Assembly (NCBI GenBank): GCA_964559295.1
Contig: CAZLGO010000005.1
Span: 1 to 35,481 of the forward strand
Length of the DNA: 35,481 nt
Source: CAZLGO01 sp964559295
GTDB lineage: Archaea; Methanobacteriota; Methanobacteria; Methanobacteriales; Methanobacteriaceae
Reading direction: 5' to 3'
The position numbers were made by a program, and so were the translations under genes. Shown here one piece after another: positions 8,774 through 16,721 of this stretch. Below the pieces are notes generated by a model that was not told the origin of the DNA, made no database searches, and was given only the letters and a program-made list of their open reading frames with translations. The first letter of the stretch is position 1. The number at the start of each line of letters is the position of its first letter.

Positions 8774-9265
8774 ATGAATACATTGTTTATATGGCCTACT
8801 TTAGTTATAATCGGTGCCTTGTTGCATCTTTTCATAAGTAAAGTGCCTCGGACCAAAGATAGAGTTATAGAAATTTTTTTATTATATATTTTAGTTATAA
8901 TGGTTGGTTTTGGTGGTATATGGGGATTCATAGGACATGCATTCATGCCCGACCAGATTGCAGCCTATATAGGCTGGCCAGCAGGAAGTCCTTTCCAATT
9001 TGAAGTTGCATGTACGAATTTGGCATTTGGGATTTTGGGAATCCTTTGTTTCTGGATTCGAGGTAACTTCTGGACAGCAACGATAATTGGATTGTCTGTA
9101 TTTTATTTGGGAGCTGCTTACGGACACATAATGGATATAATAAAACATGGGAACTACGCACCTGGCAATGCGGGAGCACCACTGTATTTTGACATTATAT
9201 TGCCAATAGTGCTCATAATACTCCTTGTTGCTTACAAAAAGACTAGTAAAACATCTAAAACGTAG
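8774..9265 (+). CDS. Conserved four-to-five-helix membrane protein
   Basis: A 163-residue integral membrane protein. Hydrophobic segments are at about residues 4-20 (FIWPTLVIIGALLHLFI), 31-52 (EIFLLYILVIMVGFGGIWGF), 78-95 (NLAFGILGILCFWI), 98-118 and 137-156. Motifs such as GHAFMPDQIAAYIGWPAGSP and GAAYGHIMDIIKHGNYAPGN sit between helices and look conserved, with His and Asp residues that could bind a ligand. It resembles a widespread uncharacterised family, possibly DUF6790, from memory only. AGGAGGT ends 7 nt before the ATG, and a TATA box lies upstream. It stands alone, followed by a gene-poor region. The function is unknown. Confidence 0.7.
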   Translation: MNTLFIWPTLVIIGALLHLFISKVPRTKDRVIEIFLLYILVIMVGFGGIWGFIGHAFMPDQIAAYIGWPAGSPFQFEVACTNLAFGILGILCFWIRGNFWTATIIGLSVFYLGAAYGHIMDIIKHGNYAPGNAGAPLYFDIILPIVLIILLVAYKKTSKTSKT

Positions 9266-10430
9266 ATCAATTAAAAAAACAATAAGAAAAGGCATTAGGC
9301 ATGATCTAAAAACTCCCCAATTTACTTTTTATCAACCAAATAATTCATTCCAATAGTTACTGCAGGTATAATCAGATATGTAAGTCCGATATAGGAAACC
9401 ACGTCGCACCAAAGAATTATTCCCTCTTTAACCTAATCTGATTTTAAACATTTAAAATACAAAATTGCAAAACAAAGCATTTTTTAGTATTTTCGTTTTT
9501 ATACATCTACTATTATTGTCCTATCCTATAATAAGCTGTAAAATTTCCTATTTTACATGATTTCATGAAAAACAATCTTTTCAACCAATTCATTTAAAAA
9601 ATACGTTGAAAGCTGAAAAGGGAATTCAAATCAGAATTTAGAAGTTACTTTGATTTTTATGGTATCATCCTGAAGGGAATTTTAGAATACGAACTACGAA
9701 CATCCTATTTGATGAAAAAAAGAAGAAGTAGGCAGAAGCGAGTTTGTTATAAAATCGGTCAAGAGTAAATCTTGATAAAAAAACTTCAAAGAAGTGATGA
9801 GGAAGTCCAGTTGATCAGACTTTTGGCCCCCGTCATTCATACTATAGAGGTTAACAGATCCTTATCTTCAATTATAATGAGAGTAGCTTTCATAATTATC
9901 ATGAGAAGACCAAGTACATATTATTTAATGCAGGGAAATTGCTTGATAAATGGAAGTTTGGGTGTTGTTATCCTGGATATCTTATATTATTTTTTAAACA
10001 GCAGTTGAACAACCACCAAAAGCAAAAAAATTCATAAAAAAAAGCCAAAGATCTAATGATAAGTTAAACTCATTCAAAGAACAGCTGTAGCATACATTCG
10101 ACGAAAAGCTCTCAAAAAGCTTGAAAAATTTATGAATTATCTGTATGATTTTTTAAATTAGCTTAAAAAAAGGTGAATGTAAAGTTACATAGGACAAAAC
10201 TACCTAATATATAATCCTGCTTTTAAAATAAAAAAATTCTGATTGATTAAATGAAGCAGAAAAAACATGCAAAATCCTGGCACCTGTAAGCCACACATTC
10301 CACAACCTATGCACATAACGAACCAACCCTTTAAAATCTTCTTGTTAATTGACCTTGTTTTTCTAAAGGATGAGAAGGTTAATGATAATGTCTCCCAAAG
10401 ATTTGGAAATATTTTTTATACAACATATCT
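9266..10430. other. Gene-poor region with decayed fragments
   Basis: No intact gene can be supported in this stretch. A minus-strand frame ending at 9322 encodes a hydrophobic tail, SYIGLTYLIIPAVTIGMNYL, which may be the end of a lost membrane protein. A plus-strand frame ending near 10160 reads AYIRRKALKKLEKFMNYLYD and has no start. Stops interrupt every other frame. Composition is AT-rich, and the region ends in a decayed cupredoxin gene, so it looks like a graveyard of lost genes. Confidence 0.5.
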
Positions 10431-10614
10431 TCAACTTTGAACTACTATTTCGCCTTTCGTTGAGGAAGGTATTCCACAGTGATAACTGTACTTACTGGTT
10501 TGTGAATTAAAACTATATAACATCTCCTTGGTTTAAATCTTTGCTTTCAAAAGCTCCTCTATCACTTGCCATCCGATGGAGGACAACTCCCACATTTATT
10601 TTGACCTGTATCAT
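10431..10614 (-). pseudogene. Decayed cupredoxin (plastocyanin/azurin-like) gene fragment
   Basis: On the minus strand two frames together give the C-terminal half of a cupredoxin. The first reads VVLHRMASDRGAFESKDLNQ and then GDVI before a stop. After a shift of one frame it continues as YSFNSQTSKYSYHCGIPSS and TKGEIVVQS, then stops. This matches the family pattern H-T-V-T-S-D-x-G-x-F-x-S ... YxYHCxIHPxMKGxIxV. The Cys ligand and the first His remain. The second His and the Met ligand are replaced by Pro and Thr, and the N-terminal half is missing. So this is a dead copper protein gene, not a functional one. Recognition is by pattern only. Confidence 0.6.
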
Positions 10615-10738
10615 ATAAATAATTTAACTTAAAACGAACAAAAAAGGGAAAAACTCACCATTTTAAGGTTGAAAGATGAGAAATTAAAATGTTGGGGAAG
10701 TGAAGCGAGCATATTCCAAATTTAAACTTTAAAAAGAT

Positions 10739-11566
10739 TCATATCTTACTTCCATATCTTCTTACATGCTCCCATGCTCTTTTATATTTATTAGAACCCT
10801 TATCCTCTGAGTATATAGACATATCCTTTCGATCAAACAATTTTCTATCCTCTCCAACAGGACAAACTTTGATACAGATGCCACAAGGGGATCTATATTC
10901 GCCTCGAAGTTTTGTGCTTCTTGTAGCACAAAGTTTTTTATCCATAGGTGGAGGAAAGTCTCCTTTTTCAAGTATAGCATCTACAGGGCATTTTTTGACA
11001 CAAAGAAGACACCTTGTACATAGATCTCCAATTTTGATTGGATCTGGTTTTATAAAAGCTGCTGTAAATACGCAAGTAAATCTAACCCTTGGCCCATATT
11101 CTGGTGTTAGAAGAACGTTACTCTGTCCAAAAGAACCCAATCCTGCAAGATATGCTGCATGTTTATGAGAAAAAAAGGCAAAAGGCTTCTCAAGCAGCAC
11201 TTCTATATCACCATAGCCATTTCTTGGCAAATAAATAGAAGGATAACCTTTTTTATTTAAAAAAACTGAAATTTCATAGGCTTTCAGATCCAGCATGGAA
11301 TTTACGGTTTCATAAAGTTCATGATAATATATTGAAGGTGCAGTTTCTACTATAGGAAGTTGTACCGGAAGCCCTATTACCATAACTGTTTTGGCCTCAG
11401 GATATATGAACTGGGGCCAGAATTCCTTAGGAATCCATTCAGAAAACGTATTTGGAAGCTCTGCAGGGGGATTTTCCCATCTTTCAACTGAAGCAAAACC
11501 TAAAAGAGCAATTCCGAGGTCTCTACATTTTTTTAAGAGCTCTTTTTTTAAGGCTTCAGATTTCAT
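10739..11566 (-). CDS. QueG-like 4Fe-4S protein (epoxyqueuosine reductase family)
   Basis: A 275-residue iron-sulfur protein. The N-terminal two thirds resemble the QueG / reductive-dehalogenase-like fold (KTVMVIGLPVQLP, HKHAAYLAGLGSFGQSNVL, with LLTPEYGPRVRF). The C-terminal part carries two 4Fe-4S motifs, CTRCLLCVKKCP and the spaced set CATRS..SPCGICIKVCPVG. In bacteria QueG reduces epoxyqueuosine in tRNA, using cobalamin. Methanogens have archaeosine rather than queuosine, so this paralogue probably does another B12/Fe-S reaction, which I cannot name. It starts 5 nt after the YjbQ gene stop and is the last gene of the run from 17319. Confidence 0.75.
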   Translation of the reverse strand: MKSEALKKELLKKCRDLGIALLGFASVERWENPPAELPNTFSEWIPKEFWPQFIYPEAKTVMVIGLPVQLPIVETAPSIYYHELYETVNSMLDLKAYEISVFLNKKGYPSIYLPRNGYGDIEVLLEKPFAFFSHKHAAYLAGLGSFGQSNVLLTPEYGPRVRFTCVFTAAFIKPDPIKIGDLCTRCLLCVKKCPVDAILEKGDFPPPMDKKLCATRSTKLRGEYRSPCGICIKVCPVGEDRKLFDRKDMSIYSEDKGSNKYKRAWEHVRRYGSKI

Positions 11567-11571
11567 ATATT

Positions 11572-11982
11572 TTATTCTCCAACTATTGTAATGATAACTC
11601 TTCTACTTCTCGGACCATCTAATTCAACAAAAAAAACGCTTTGCCATGTGCCTAAACTCAAGGAACCATTTTCTATAGGGATAGTTTCGCTGCTTCCGAT
11701 GAAAAAAGCTCTTATATGTGAGTCTGCATTGTTGTCAATGGCATTGTGCTGGTAATTTTTATCGGTTGGAATTAAAGATTCAAGTGTATTTTCAAGATCA
11801 GCAATTAATCTTGATTCATTTTCGTTGATGACAATCCCTGATGTAGTATGCTTTGTAAAAACGTTCATTATTCCGTTTTTTATCCCGCTTTTTTTTAAGG
11901 TCCCATTCAGCATATCAATTATATTTATAATCTCAACCCTTCTGTTTGATTTTATGTCAAGAGAATCCATTACCATATCCAT
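11572..11982 (-). CDS. YjbQ/UPF0047 family protein
   Basis: A 136-residue protein of the YjbQ family, small trimeric beta-rich proteins; some members show weak thiamine-phosphate synthase activity but the true role is unsettled. Family motifs are visible: NVFTKHTTSGIVINENES, the acidic LIPTDKNYQHNAIDNNADSH and the C-terminal SLSLGTWQSVFFVELDGPR. The conserved His of KHTTS and the NADSH His, metal ligands in solved structures, are present. I start it at ATG 11982, where GGGTGG lies 4 nt upstream; the frame is open further up (WCILVCGAANNDLLGQCLK) but this part has no counterpart in the family. It follows mch with a 139-nt gap. Confidence 0.85.
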   Translation of the reverse strand: MDMVMDSLDIKSNRRVEIINIIDMLNGTLKKSGIKNGIMNVFTKHTTSGIVINENESRLIADLENTLESLIPTDKNYQHNAIDNNADSHIRAFFIGSSETIPIENGSLSLGTWQSVFFVELDGPRSRRVIITIVGE

Positions 11983-12121
11983 AAAACCACCCATCTTCAG
12001 GCATTGTCCTAAAAGATCGTTATTGGCTGCACCGCACACCAGGATGCACCAAATAAGTCGTGCATCATCATTGCTTTCAATATCAAAATAAAAAAGATTA
12101 ATAAAAAAAGCTTTATTTTAA

Positions 12122-13090
12122 TTAGCTCTTAACACCAAATGATTTCATAAGTAACTCCATGTTCATCTTTCCTGCTCTGAAAACCTCACCTGTCCTCAGA
12201 TCGTTTATAACTACTTCTGCTGGTGCAAACATTCCTTTGTCTATCTTGTAGAAATCGTATTCAGCTTCTTTAAAGATATCATAGAACGGTTTACCATAAT
12301 CTGCAGAAGCTGAAGATGGTAGTTTTCTTGTAATTTCTTCAAGATCATCATCTTCATTTGATTCTATGTAGTAGTATGTTCTACCTCCAAATAGAACTGC
12401 GTCGTTTGTTTTGCCCATTGCTTTTAAAGGATCGGGATCTACAGGTGCTATTGGTGCTATTCCTGCAGCATATTTTATTTTAGTGACATCAAAGTGCAAA
12501 GCTTCAAGCATCTTGTAAGTTCCATTTTCTACAACCCTTCCTGCTATTTGAATCGATCCCACGATGGAAGATGTTGGAGCAACCAGAAGAAAAACATTTT
12601 CTGGCAAGACGCCACAATCTTCTGCTATTGACTCTGCTACATCCTCGCCTGGTAATTTGTCAGCTTCGAGTGTTAGGATTGCAATATCAGCAGTATCCTC
12701 ATATCTTATTTCTTTATAGGTGTTTGCAGGTTTTAAAGCTAGAGCTCTTGCAGGACCTGAACCTAAAGCAAAAAAATCGCCCACACTAACAGACCATCCT
12801 GCTTTCTGAGATCCAAGTGTAGATATTGATGGAAGATCGGTTTTTATCTTCACAGATGGCAGGGCGAAGTTCTCGGATAGATCCCCTGGTATAGAAATTC
12901 CAACCTCTGCAAGACCGCCAAGACAGACTTTCGTGTAAAGCTCTCCTGCTTTCAGACTCCCTGCAACATCAACACCAGCGTCAATAACTGTTGAACCATT
13001 CTCAAGCTTTTCAACAGCTATGTTTAATTCATCTGCATTTTCTATCATTTTATCTACAGTTTTTTTTGCCTCAAGATTAACACTTACCAT
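12122..13090 (-). CDS. mch: Methenyltetrahydromethanopterin cyclohydrolase
   Basis: Mch interconverts methenyl-H4MPT and formyl-H4MPT in the cytoplasm, the third step of CO2 reduction to methane. The 322-residue length is usual. Typical segments include STVIDAGVDVAGSLKAG, GWSVSVGDFFALGSGPAR, LALKPANTYKEI, FLLVAPTSSIVGSIQIAGRV and NDAVLFGGRTYYYIE. The start ATG follows GGTGATGAG directly. It lies 4 nt after thyA, downstream of metE, so one-carbon transfer genes are clustered: the methylene-H4MPT pool feeds both dTMP and methyl groups. From memory the same order occurs in Methanothermobacter. Confidence 0.96.
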   Translation of the reverse strand: MVSVNLEAKKTVDKMIENADELNIAVEKLENGSTVIDAGVDVAGSLKAGELYTKVCLGGLAEVGISIPGDLSENFALPSVKIKTDLPSISTLGSQKAGWSVSVGDFFALGSGPARALALKPANTYKEIRYEDTADIAILTLEADKLPGEDVAESIAEDCGVLPENVFLLVAPTSSIVGSIQIAGRVVENGTYKMLEALHFDVTKIKYAAGIAPIAPVDPDPLKAMGKTNDAVLFGGRTYYYIESNEDDDLEEITRKLPSSASADYGKPFYDIFKEAEYDFYKIDKGMFAPAEVVINDLRTGEVFRAGKMNMELLMKSFGVKS

Positions 13091-13094
13091 CTCA

Positions 13095-13718
13095 TCACCC
13101 CAAAATTTTTTTTACATCCCCAAAGTTGATCTCGTATATATGAGCACTTATGGAGTGTATAGTCAAAGTTCCCATATCAACCTTTAGCTTATCTGCAACA
13201 TACGCTGCCAGATTAGAAAGTCCAACTGCATTGGGATACCATGCGCCGTATATATCATGGGAACGCCACAGACCTGTCGTATTAAGCTTCCTGTCCCTGA
13301 TTTTAAAATCTACGAGGATCATGCATGGAACTTCATCGTTTTTTGTATCAACTGTAGGATCCCATGTCACAGATATGGCTCTTCTTGATTCCATGCAGTT
13401 TTTAAGCCTTAAAATAGCCTCTTGAATTTGATCTATACCATTAAAATGTTCTCTTAGCCTGTTACCGTAAGTGTATACAAAACCTTGTTTATCTTTATTT
13501 AAAAATTGTTTTGAGTATTTTTCAAGTTTTTCACCGGTCCAAAAATATCCTTCTGGTGTTTCAGTATCAAGGGGATTTTTTATGGTGACAATGGTGTTTA
13601 AAAGTTCCTTTGTTAATGAACCACGTTCATCATGAACTTCGTTGCCTCTTTCCATGATTCTTCTTAAAAGCATTTGCCATCCAGCTGTTATTGTCGGAGC
13701 TTTAATTAAAATTGACAT
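13095..13718 (-). CDS. thyA: Archaeal-type thymidylate synthase
   Basis: Converts dUMP to dTMP with a one-carbon unit, in methanogens probably from methylene-H4MPT. At 207 residues it is shorter than bacterial ThyA (about 264), as in the archaeal TysY branch. The active-site segment is VPCMILVDFKIRD, with Cys in the proline-cysteine context. The dUMP-binding part follows: TTGLWRSHDIYGAWYPNAVG and LSNLAAYVADKL, then the HIYE element SISAHIYEINFG. The ATG overlaps the end of metE by 13 nt and has GGTGGAGG 7 nt upstream. Mch follows 4 nt later. Confidence 0.92.
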   Translation of the reverse strand: MSILIKAPTITAGWQMLLRRIMERGNEVHDERGSLTKELLNTIVTIKNPLDTETPEGYFWTGEKLEKYSKQFLNKDKQGFVYTYGNRLREHFNGIDQIQEAILRLKNCMESRRAISVTWDPTVDTKNDEVPCMILVDFKIRDRKLNTTGLWRSHDIYGAWYPNAVGLSNLAAYVADKLKVDMGTLTIHSISAHIYEINFGDVKKILG

Positions 13719-14620
13719 TTAGAAGCCTCCACCATCACCTTAAGTTTTGAAAAGGCAGCGTCCCGTGAGAGCATCCTCATGCCACAATCAGGATCAATTA
13801 GTATATTTTCTTCTCCCACCAGATCTACACCTCTTTTTATAAGATTGTACACTTCGTCAATCTTCTCTACCTGTTCAGTCTTTGTATCGATACATCCAAA
13901 TCCTATTTTTTTTCCCCCAAGCTTTGAAACTTCAAGAACATCAAGATTTCGAGGTAGACCTGCAAATTCGCAATCTATGATACTAACATTGAATTTGGTA
14001 AGATCATTGAATATGTCAGCGATGTCTCCACAAACATGTAATGAAACAGGAGAGGATAGATCGTTTGTCACGATTTCTATAGCTTTTTTGGCAACTTTGA
14101 TGTCTGCGGTGCCTGTTGATAGTATGGGTTCGTCTATCTGAATCATAAAAGCACCTGCATCTTCCAGGTATTCTGCTTCCTTTTTTAAAGCATAGGCTAA
14201 ATCTAAGATAGCATCTTCTCTTTTATCGTAAAAACCGTCAATTCTGGATGAAAACACAAGAGTAGTAGGACCAGTTACAATTCCTTTAACACCTTTAACT
14301 TTATTTTTAGCTGTTTTGATTGCAAATCTAAGATCTGATGCACCTATAGAATAAGAAAGAGGCGTAATTTTCCCTATGATCTTTGGAACTTTACCTTCAA
14401 TTGTCATGCCTGGGATCGCCCCTGCAAAGGTTTCAATCATGTCTCCTCTTGTCTGTCCATCTGATATTATATCAACACCTGCTTTTATTTGATCATGTAC
14501 AGCAAGAGCTATTGCAGGCTTGTATTTGTCATAAGTTCCAAAGAATTCAGAGATCTTCGAAGCTATGGATGATGGACCACGTGGAGACGCTGGATAACTT
14601 CCAACTACAGTTGTTATCAT
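13706..14620 (-). CDS. metE: Core-type MetE methionine synthase
   Basis: A 304-residue short MetE containing only the catalytic C-terminal-like domain. The Methanothermobacter homologue transfers a methyl group from methylcobalamin or a corrinoid protein to homocysteine. Zinc ligands are visible: the His and Cys of SLHVCGD and the Cys of LIDPDCGMR. The start of the barrel is TTVVGSYPASPRGPSS and a substrate-binding FMIQIDEPIL is present. GAGGAAATTAAAA precedes the ATG. It lies 15 nt downstream of the DUF1894 gene, overlaps thyA, and so is part of a tight H4MPT/corrinoid one-carbon cluster. Confidence 0.92.
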   Translation of the reverse strand: MITTVVGSYPASPRGPSSIASKISEFFGTYDKYKPAIALAVHDQIKAGVDIISDGQTRGDMIETFAGAIPGMTIEGKVPKIIGKITPLSYSIGASDLRFAIKTAKNKVKGVKGIVTGPTTLVFSSRIDGFYDKREDAILDLAYALKKEAEYLEDAGAFMIQIDEPILSTGTADIKVAKKAIEIVTNDLSSPVSLHVCGDIADIFNDLTKFNVSIIDCEFAGLPRNLDVLEVSKLGGKKIGFGCIDTKTEQVEKIDEVYNLIKRGVDLVGEENILIDPDCGMRMLSRDAAFSKLKVMVEASKCQF

Positions 14621-14635
14621 TTTTAATTTCCTCTT

Positions 14636-14938
14636 TTATTTTATTGCTCTTCTTTTAATCCTTTTAATTTCTTCTTCCTCAACAGGTATTTCAATGACAG
14701 CTGTCCCATAACATGGTTTTGTGTATGGGATTATTATCGTGTTTTTCGAATCATCAATGCCAATAGGGATAGGAGGAATGCCAATTACTCTTGATCCTAT
14801 TATTTTTTCTCCAGGTTTAACATAGACAACTTCAGGAGAATGTTTTTCAATAAGCTTGGCACATTCTCTAAAACCAGCCCTTGATATTAAAAGATCGTAA
14901 TCATCAGATTCCTGTAGGTACAATTCAAGGCAAAACAT
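14636..14938 (-). CDS. Methanogen-specific DUF1894 protein
   Basis: A 100-residue soluble protein (FCLELYLQESDDYDLLISR at the N-terminus, then GFRECAKLIEKHSPEVVYV). It resembles DUF1894, a family found in methanogens and lying next to DUF1890. The core is PGEKIIGSRVIGIPPIPIG and the C-terminus is basic (EEIKRIKRRAIK). No catalytic motif is visible. The start ATG is preceded by GGGAGGGATCAG, and a hairpin repeat (TCAACCTTT...AAAGGTTGA) lies 3-4 nt further upstream, so structure and ribosome binding site nearly touch. It sits between DUF1890 and metE; a role in methyl transfer or corrinoid metabolism is inference from position only. Confidence 0.8.
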   Translation of the reverse strand: MFCLELYLQESDDYDLLISRAGFRECAKLIEKHSPEVVYVKPGEKIIGSRVIGIPPIPIGIDDSKNTIIIPYTKPCYGTAVIEIPVEEEEIKRIKRRAIK

Positions 14939-14951
14939 CTGATCCCTCCCT

Positions 14952-15105
14952 TCAACCTTTAAGAAAGGTTGATCAAAAAGGCGACCTTCGGTCGCCTGTA
15001 TTTTGATGATTGCTGAAGCAATGCTTCAGCAAACTTGCAAATGTAATTTGCAAATGAAACTTTTTCTAAAAGTTTCTTTGGGTCAATCCTTTTTTAAAGG
15101 ATTGA
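14952..15105. repeat. String of six different hairpins, all with 3-nt loops
   Basis: Six perfect palindromes follow one another. B1 14952-14972: TCAACCTTT-aag-AAAGGTTGA. B2 14980-14996: GGCGACC-ttc-GGTCGCC. B3 15010-15032: TTGCTGAAGC-aat-GCTTCAGCAA. B4 15035-15053: TTGCAAAT-gta-ATTTGCAA. B5 15056-15076: GAAACTTTT-tct-AAAAGTTTC. B6 15083-15105: TCAATCCTTT-ttt-AAAGGATTGA. Stems are 7-10 bp and spacers 2-13 nt. The string fills the whole gap between the DUF1890 and DUF1894 genes. Its function is unknown. Confidence 0.9.
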
Positions 15106-15579
15106 TCAAAATTCATCTGATTCTCCTATCATCTTAATGGTTTTGTCAAATTTAACCTTAAGCGGAGTGGGATTATGGTATGCTCTCTCCAATATGATTT
15201 TTGCTTCTGTGTTTTTTGAAATATCCTTTTTAAAAACCTCAAGAGCTTTTTTGTCTGTTCCTGTGATTATGGATATAGAGACAGTATTTATAATATGGCA
15301 AAATGTTACAAAATAGGAAGCTGCAGCATCGTTGTGAACAAACCCAATAAGAAGGTCAAATGAACCTTCACGGAGTTTTTCAATACAGGATTCAACATCG
15401 AGCTTGTTTTTAATATAAAACCTTTCTGGATCCGAGACATCCAAAAGTCTGATTGCAGATGGGGTTCCAACGATCGTGACATTGTAGCCTATCCCGCCAA
15501 GCTTCCATGCCATGTAAACTGCCATAGGGGCTTGAATGGGTAATTCTGGACATCCCAACAATATCAATGCTTTTTTCAT
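15106..15579 (-). CDS. Methanogen-specific DUF1890 protein
   Basis: A 157-residue protein with a Rossmann-like look: the N-terminus KKALILLGCPELPIQAPMAV and YMAWKLGGIGYNVTIVGTPS suggest a nucleotide- or cofactor-binding beta-alpha unit. The middle part has LLIGFVHNDAAASYFVTFCH. It resembles DUF1890, which accompanies DUF1894 in methanogens. AGGAATG precedes the ATG. The TGA stop lies in the TTGATCAA motif at the border of the last hairpin of the adjoining repeat string, so the repeat edge may have set the protein's end. Biochemical function is unknown; position suggests a part in one-carbon or corrinoid metabolism. Confidence 0.8.
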   Translation of the reverse strand: MKKALILLGCPELPIQAPMAVYMAWKLGGIGYNVTIVGTPSAIRLLDVSDPERFYIKNKLDVESCIEKLREGSFDLLIGFVHNDAAASYFVTFCHIINTVSISIITGTDKKALEVFKKDISKNTEAKIILERAYHNPTPLKVKFDKTIKMIGESDEF

Positions 15580-15628
15580 TTTATTGCATTCCTATTGTCT
15601 TTTTTGATTAACTTTCTTGGAAGCTGTC

Positions 15629-16708
15629 TTATCTTTTTTTCATCGACATGACATGAGCGATGATCATCGCACTCAAGAATATAGATGTTAAAAGTGCAGT
15701 TCCATTAATGGACCTGTTCATTACAAACAATCCAACTATGATTTGAGCGATGAATGCAGAAAGAGATCCTATCAGGAGAGCTTCTCTTCCAAGATATTTA
15801 CGATCGCCATTTTCCCTCCTATCTTTGTAGATAGAAAGCATTCCAAATCCAATGAGAAATACAAGGATACACCACATCAAAAGGAGTATTAGAGAAAGGT
15901 ACCCGAAGTCAAATGTTATCCCAAATATCCCAGGCACCATGTAATCTATAACATCCTTTTTAGTCACCAAGATTCCATAAAACAGGGGATACGGCAAGCC
16001 AAAAAGGAGGATTAGAGACATTGGTAATGAAATATAACCACAGGATCCACCAAGACATTCAGATCCCCAGTAACATGAACCTTGAATGTGACCCAAAAGC
16101 GTTGCATTTTTTACGACCATCTCAATACTCGGTATGGCATATTCCATAATTCTTGATATCCTCAAAAGAGGGCTTAATATAGGCATATCAAAGATCCTTG
16201 ATAAAAATTCAAGAAATCCAAAGCTTAAAATACCAATAGCAGCTACTATAAAAATTCTTTTGATGGTAAAGAAGGATTTTTTACGAAATGATTTTGATAT
16301 GATAAAACTTCCAAAAAAAAGCCCTAAAAACCACAAGACCAAAAAAGATCTATGCATGAGACCTCCTGTAATCGTTATGGCAATTATCAGAAAAATGATA
16401 AATGCCTTAAGATGGGTGATTCTAATACCTACATCTTCCATCATTGGCAGGGCAGCCAACGCTGTTGTACATGAAAGGATGGCAATAGATCCAAAAGGAT
16501 GGGTAAATTCATAATGTGCAACTGGTAAAAATAAGCACAAAGCATCAAATCCAAAGATCAGCGCAAATCCTAAACCCAAGACCAAACAGGCAAAAAGGAC
16601 CATGCTAAGAGACATTGGTATGATATTAAGTAGAAACATGATTCCTATGTGCATGGTCACTGCCACTTCTATTATAAATTGCAAATGGTTTTGAGCAATC
16701 AACGGCAA
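15629..16708 (-). CDS. Polytopic membrane protein of unknown function
   Basis: A 359-residue integral membrane protein with about ten hydrophobic segments, few charged loops (ISKSFRKKSFFTIKR; YKDRRENGDRKYLGREA) and a Cys-containing loop GSCYWGSECLGGSCGY. I start it at TTG 16708 because GGAGGG lies 7 nt upstream. The frame is open 27 codons further, but that part is translated from a hairpin repeat (FDQPFLK) and cannot be ancestral. It lies 49 nt upstream of the DUF1890 gene in the same direction, in the cluster leading to metE and mch. I do not recognise the family; the four-Cys loop could bind metal or form disulfides outside the cell. Confidence 0.7.
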   Translation of the reverse strand: MPLIAQNHLQFIIEVAVTMHIGIMFLLNIIPMSLSMVLFACLVLGLGFALIFGFDALCLFLPVAHYEFTHPFGSIAILSCTTALAALPMMEDVGIRITHLKAFIIFLIIAITITGGLMHRSFLVLWFLGLFFGSFIISKSFRKKSFFTIKRIFIVAAIGILSFGFLEFLSRIFDMPILSPLLRISRIMEYAIPSIEMVVKNATLLGHIQGSCYWGSECLGGSCGYISLPMSLILLFGLPYPLFYGILVTKKDVIDYMVPGIFGITFDFGYLSLILLLMWCILVFLIGFGMLSIYKDRRENGDRKYLGREALLIGSLSAFIAQIIVGLFVMNRSINGTALLTSIFLSAMIIAHVMSMKKR

Positions 16709-16721
16709 TCTAATCCCTCCA

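Noticed and set aside
9322..9402. Minus-strand 26-codon hydrophobic frame
   Set aside because: The only start is a GTG without a placed ribosome binding site; more likely the tail of a decayed membrane gene. It is described in the gene-poor region entry.
9772..10008. Plus-strand frame of 78 codons
   Set aside because: No ribosome binding site, odd composition, no recognisable domain, in a region of decayed DNA.
10240..10380. Minus-strand frame with CIGCGMCG, resembling a 4Fe-4S site
   Set aside because: Only one motif, no start with ribosome binding site and no surrounding ferredoxin sequence; probably chance in decayed DNA.
14952..15105. CRISPR array
   Set aside because: The units differ in sequence, are themselves palindromes, and there is no constant repeat with unique spacers; no cas gene is near.
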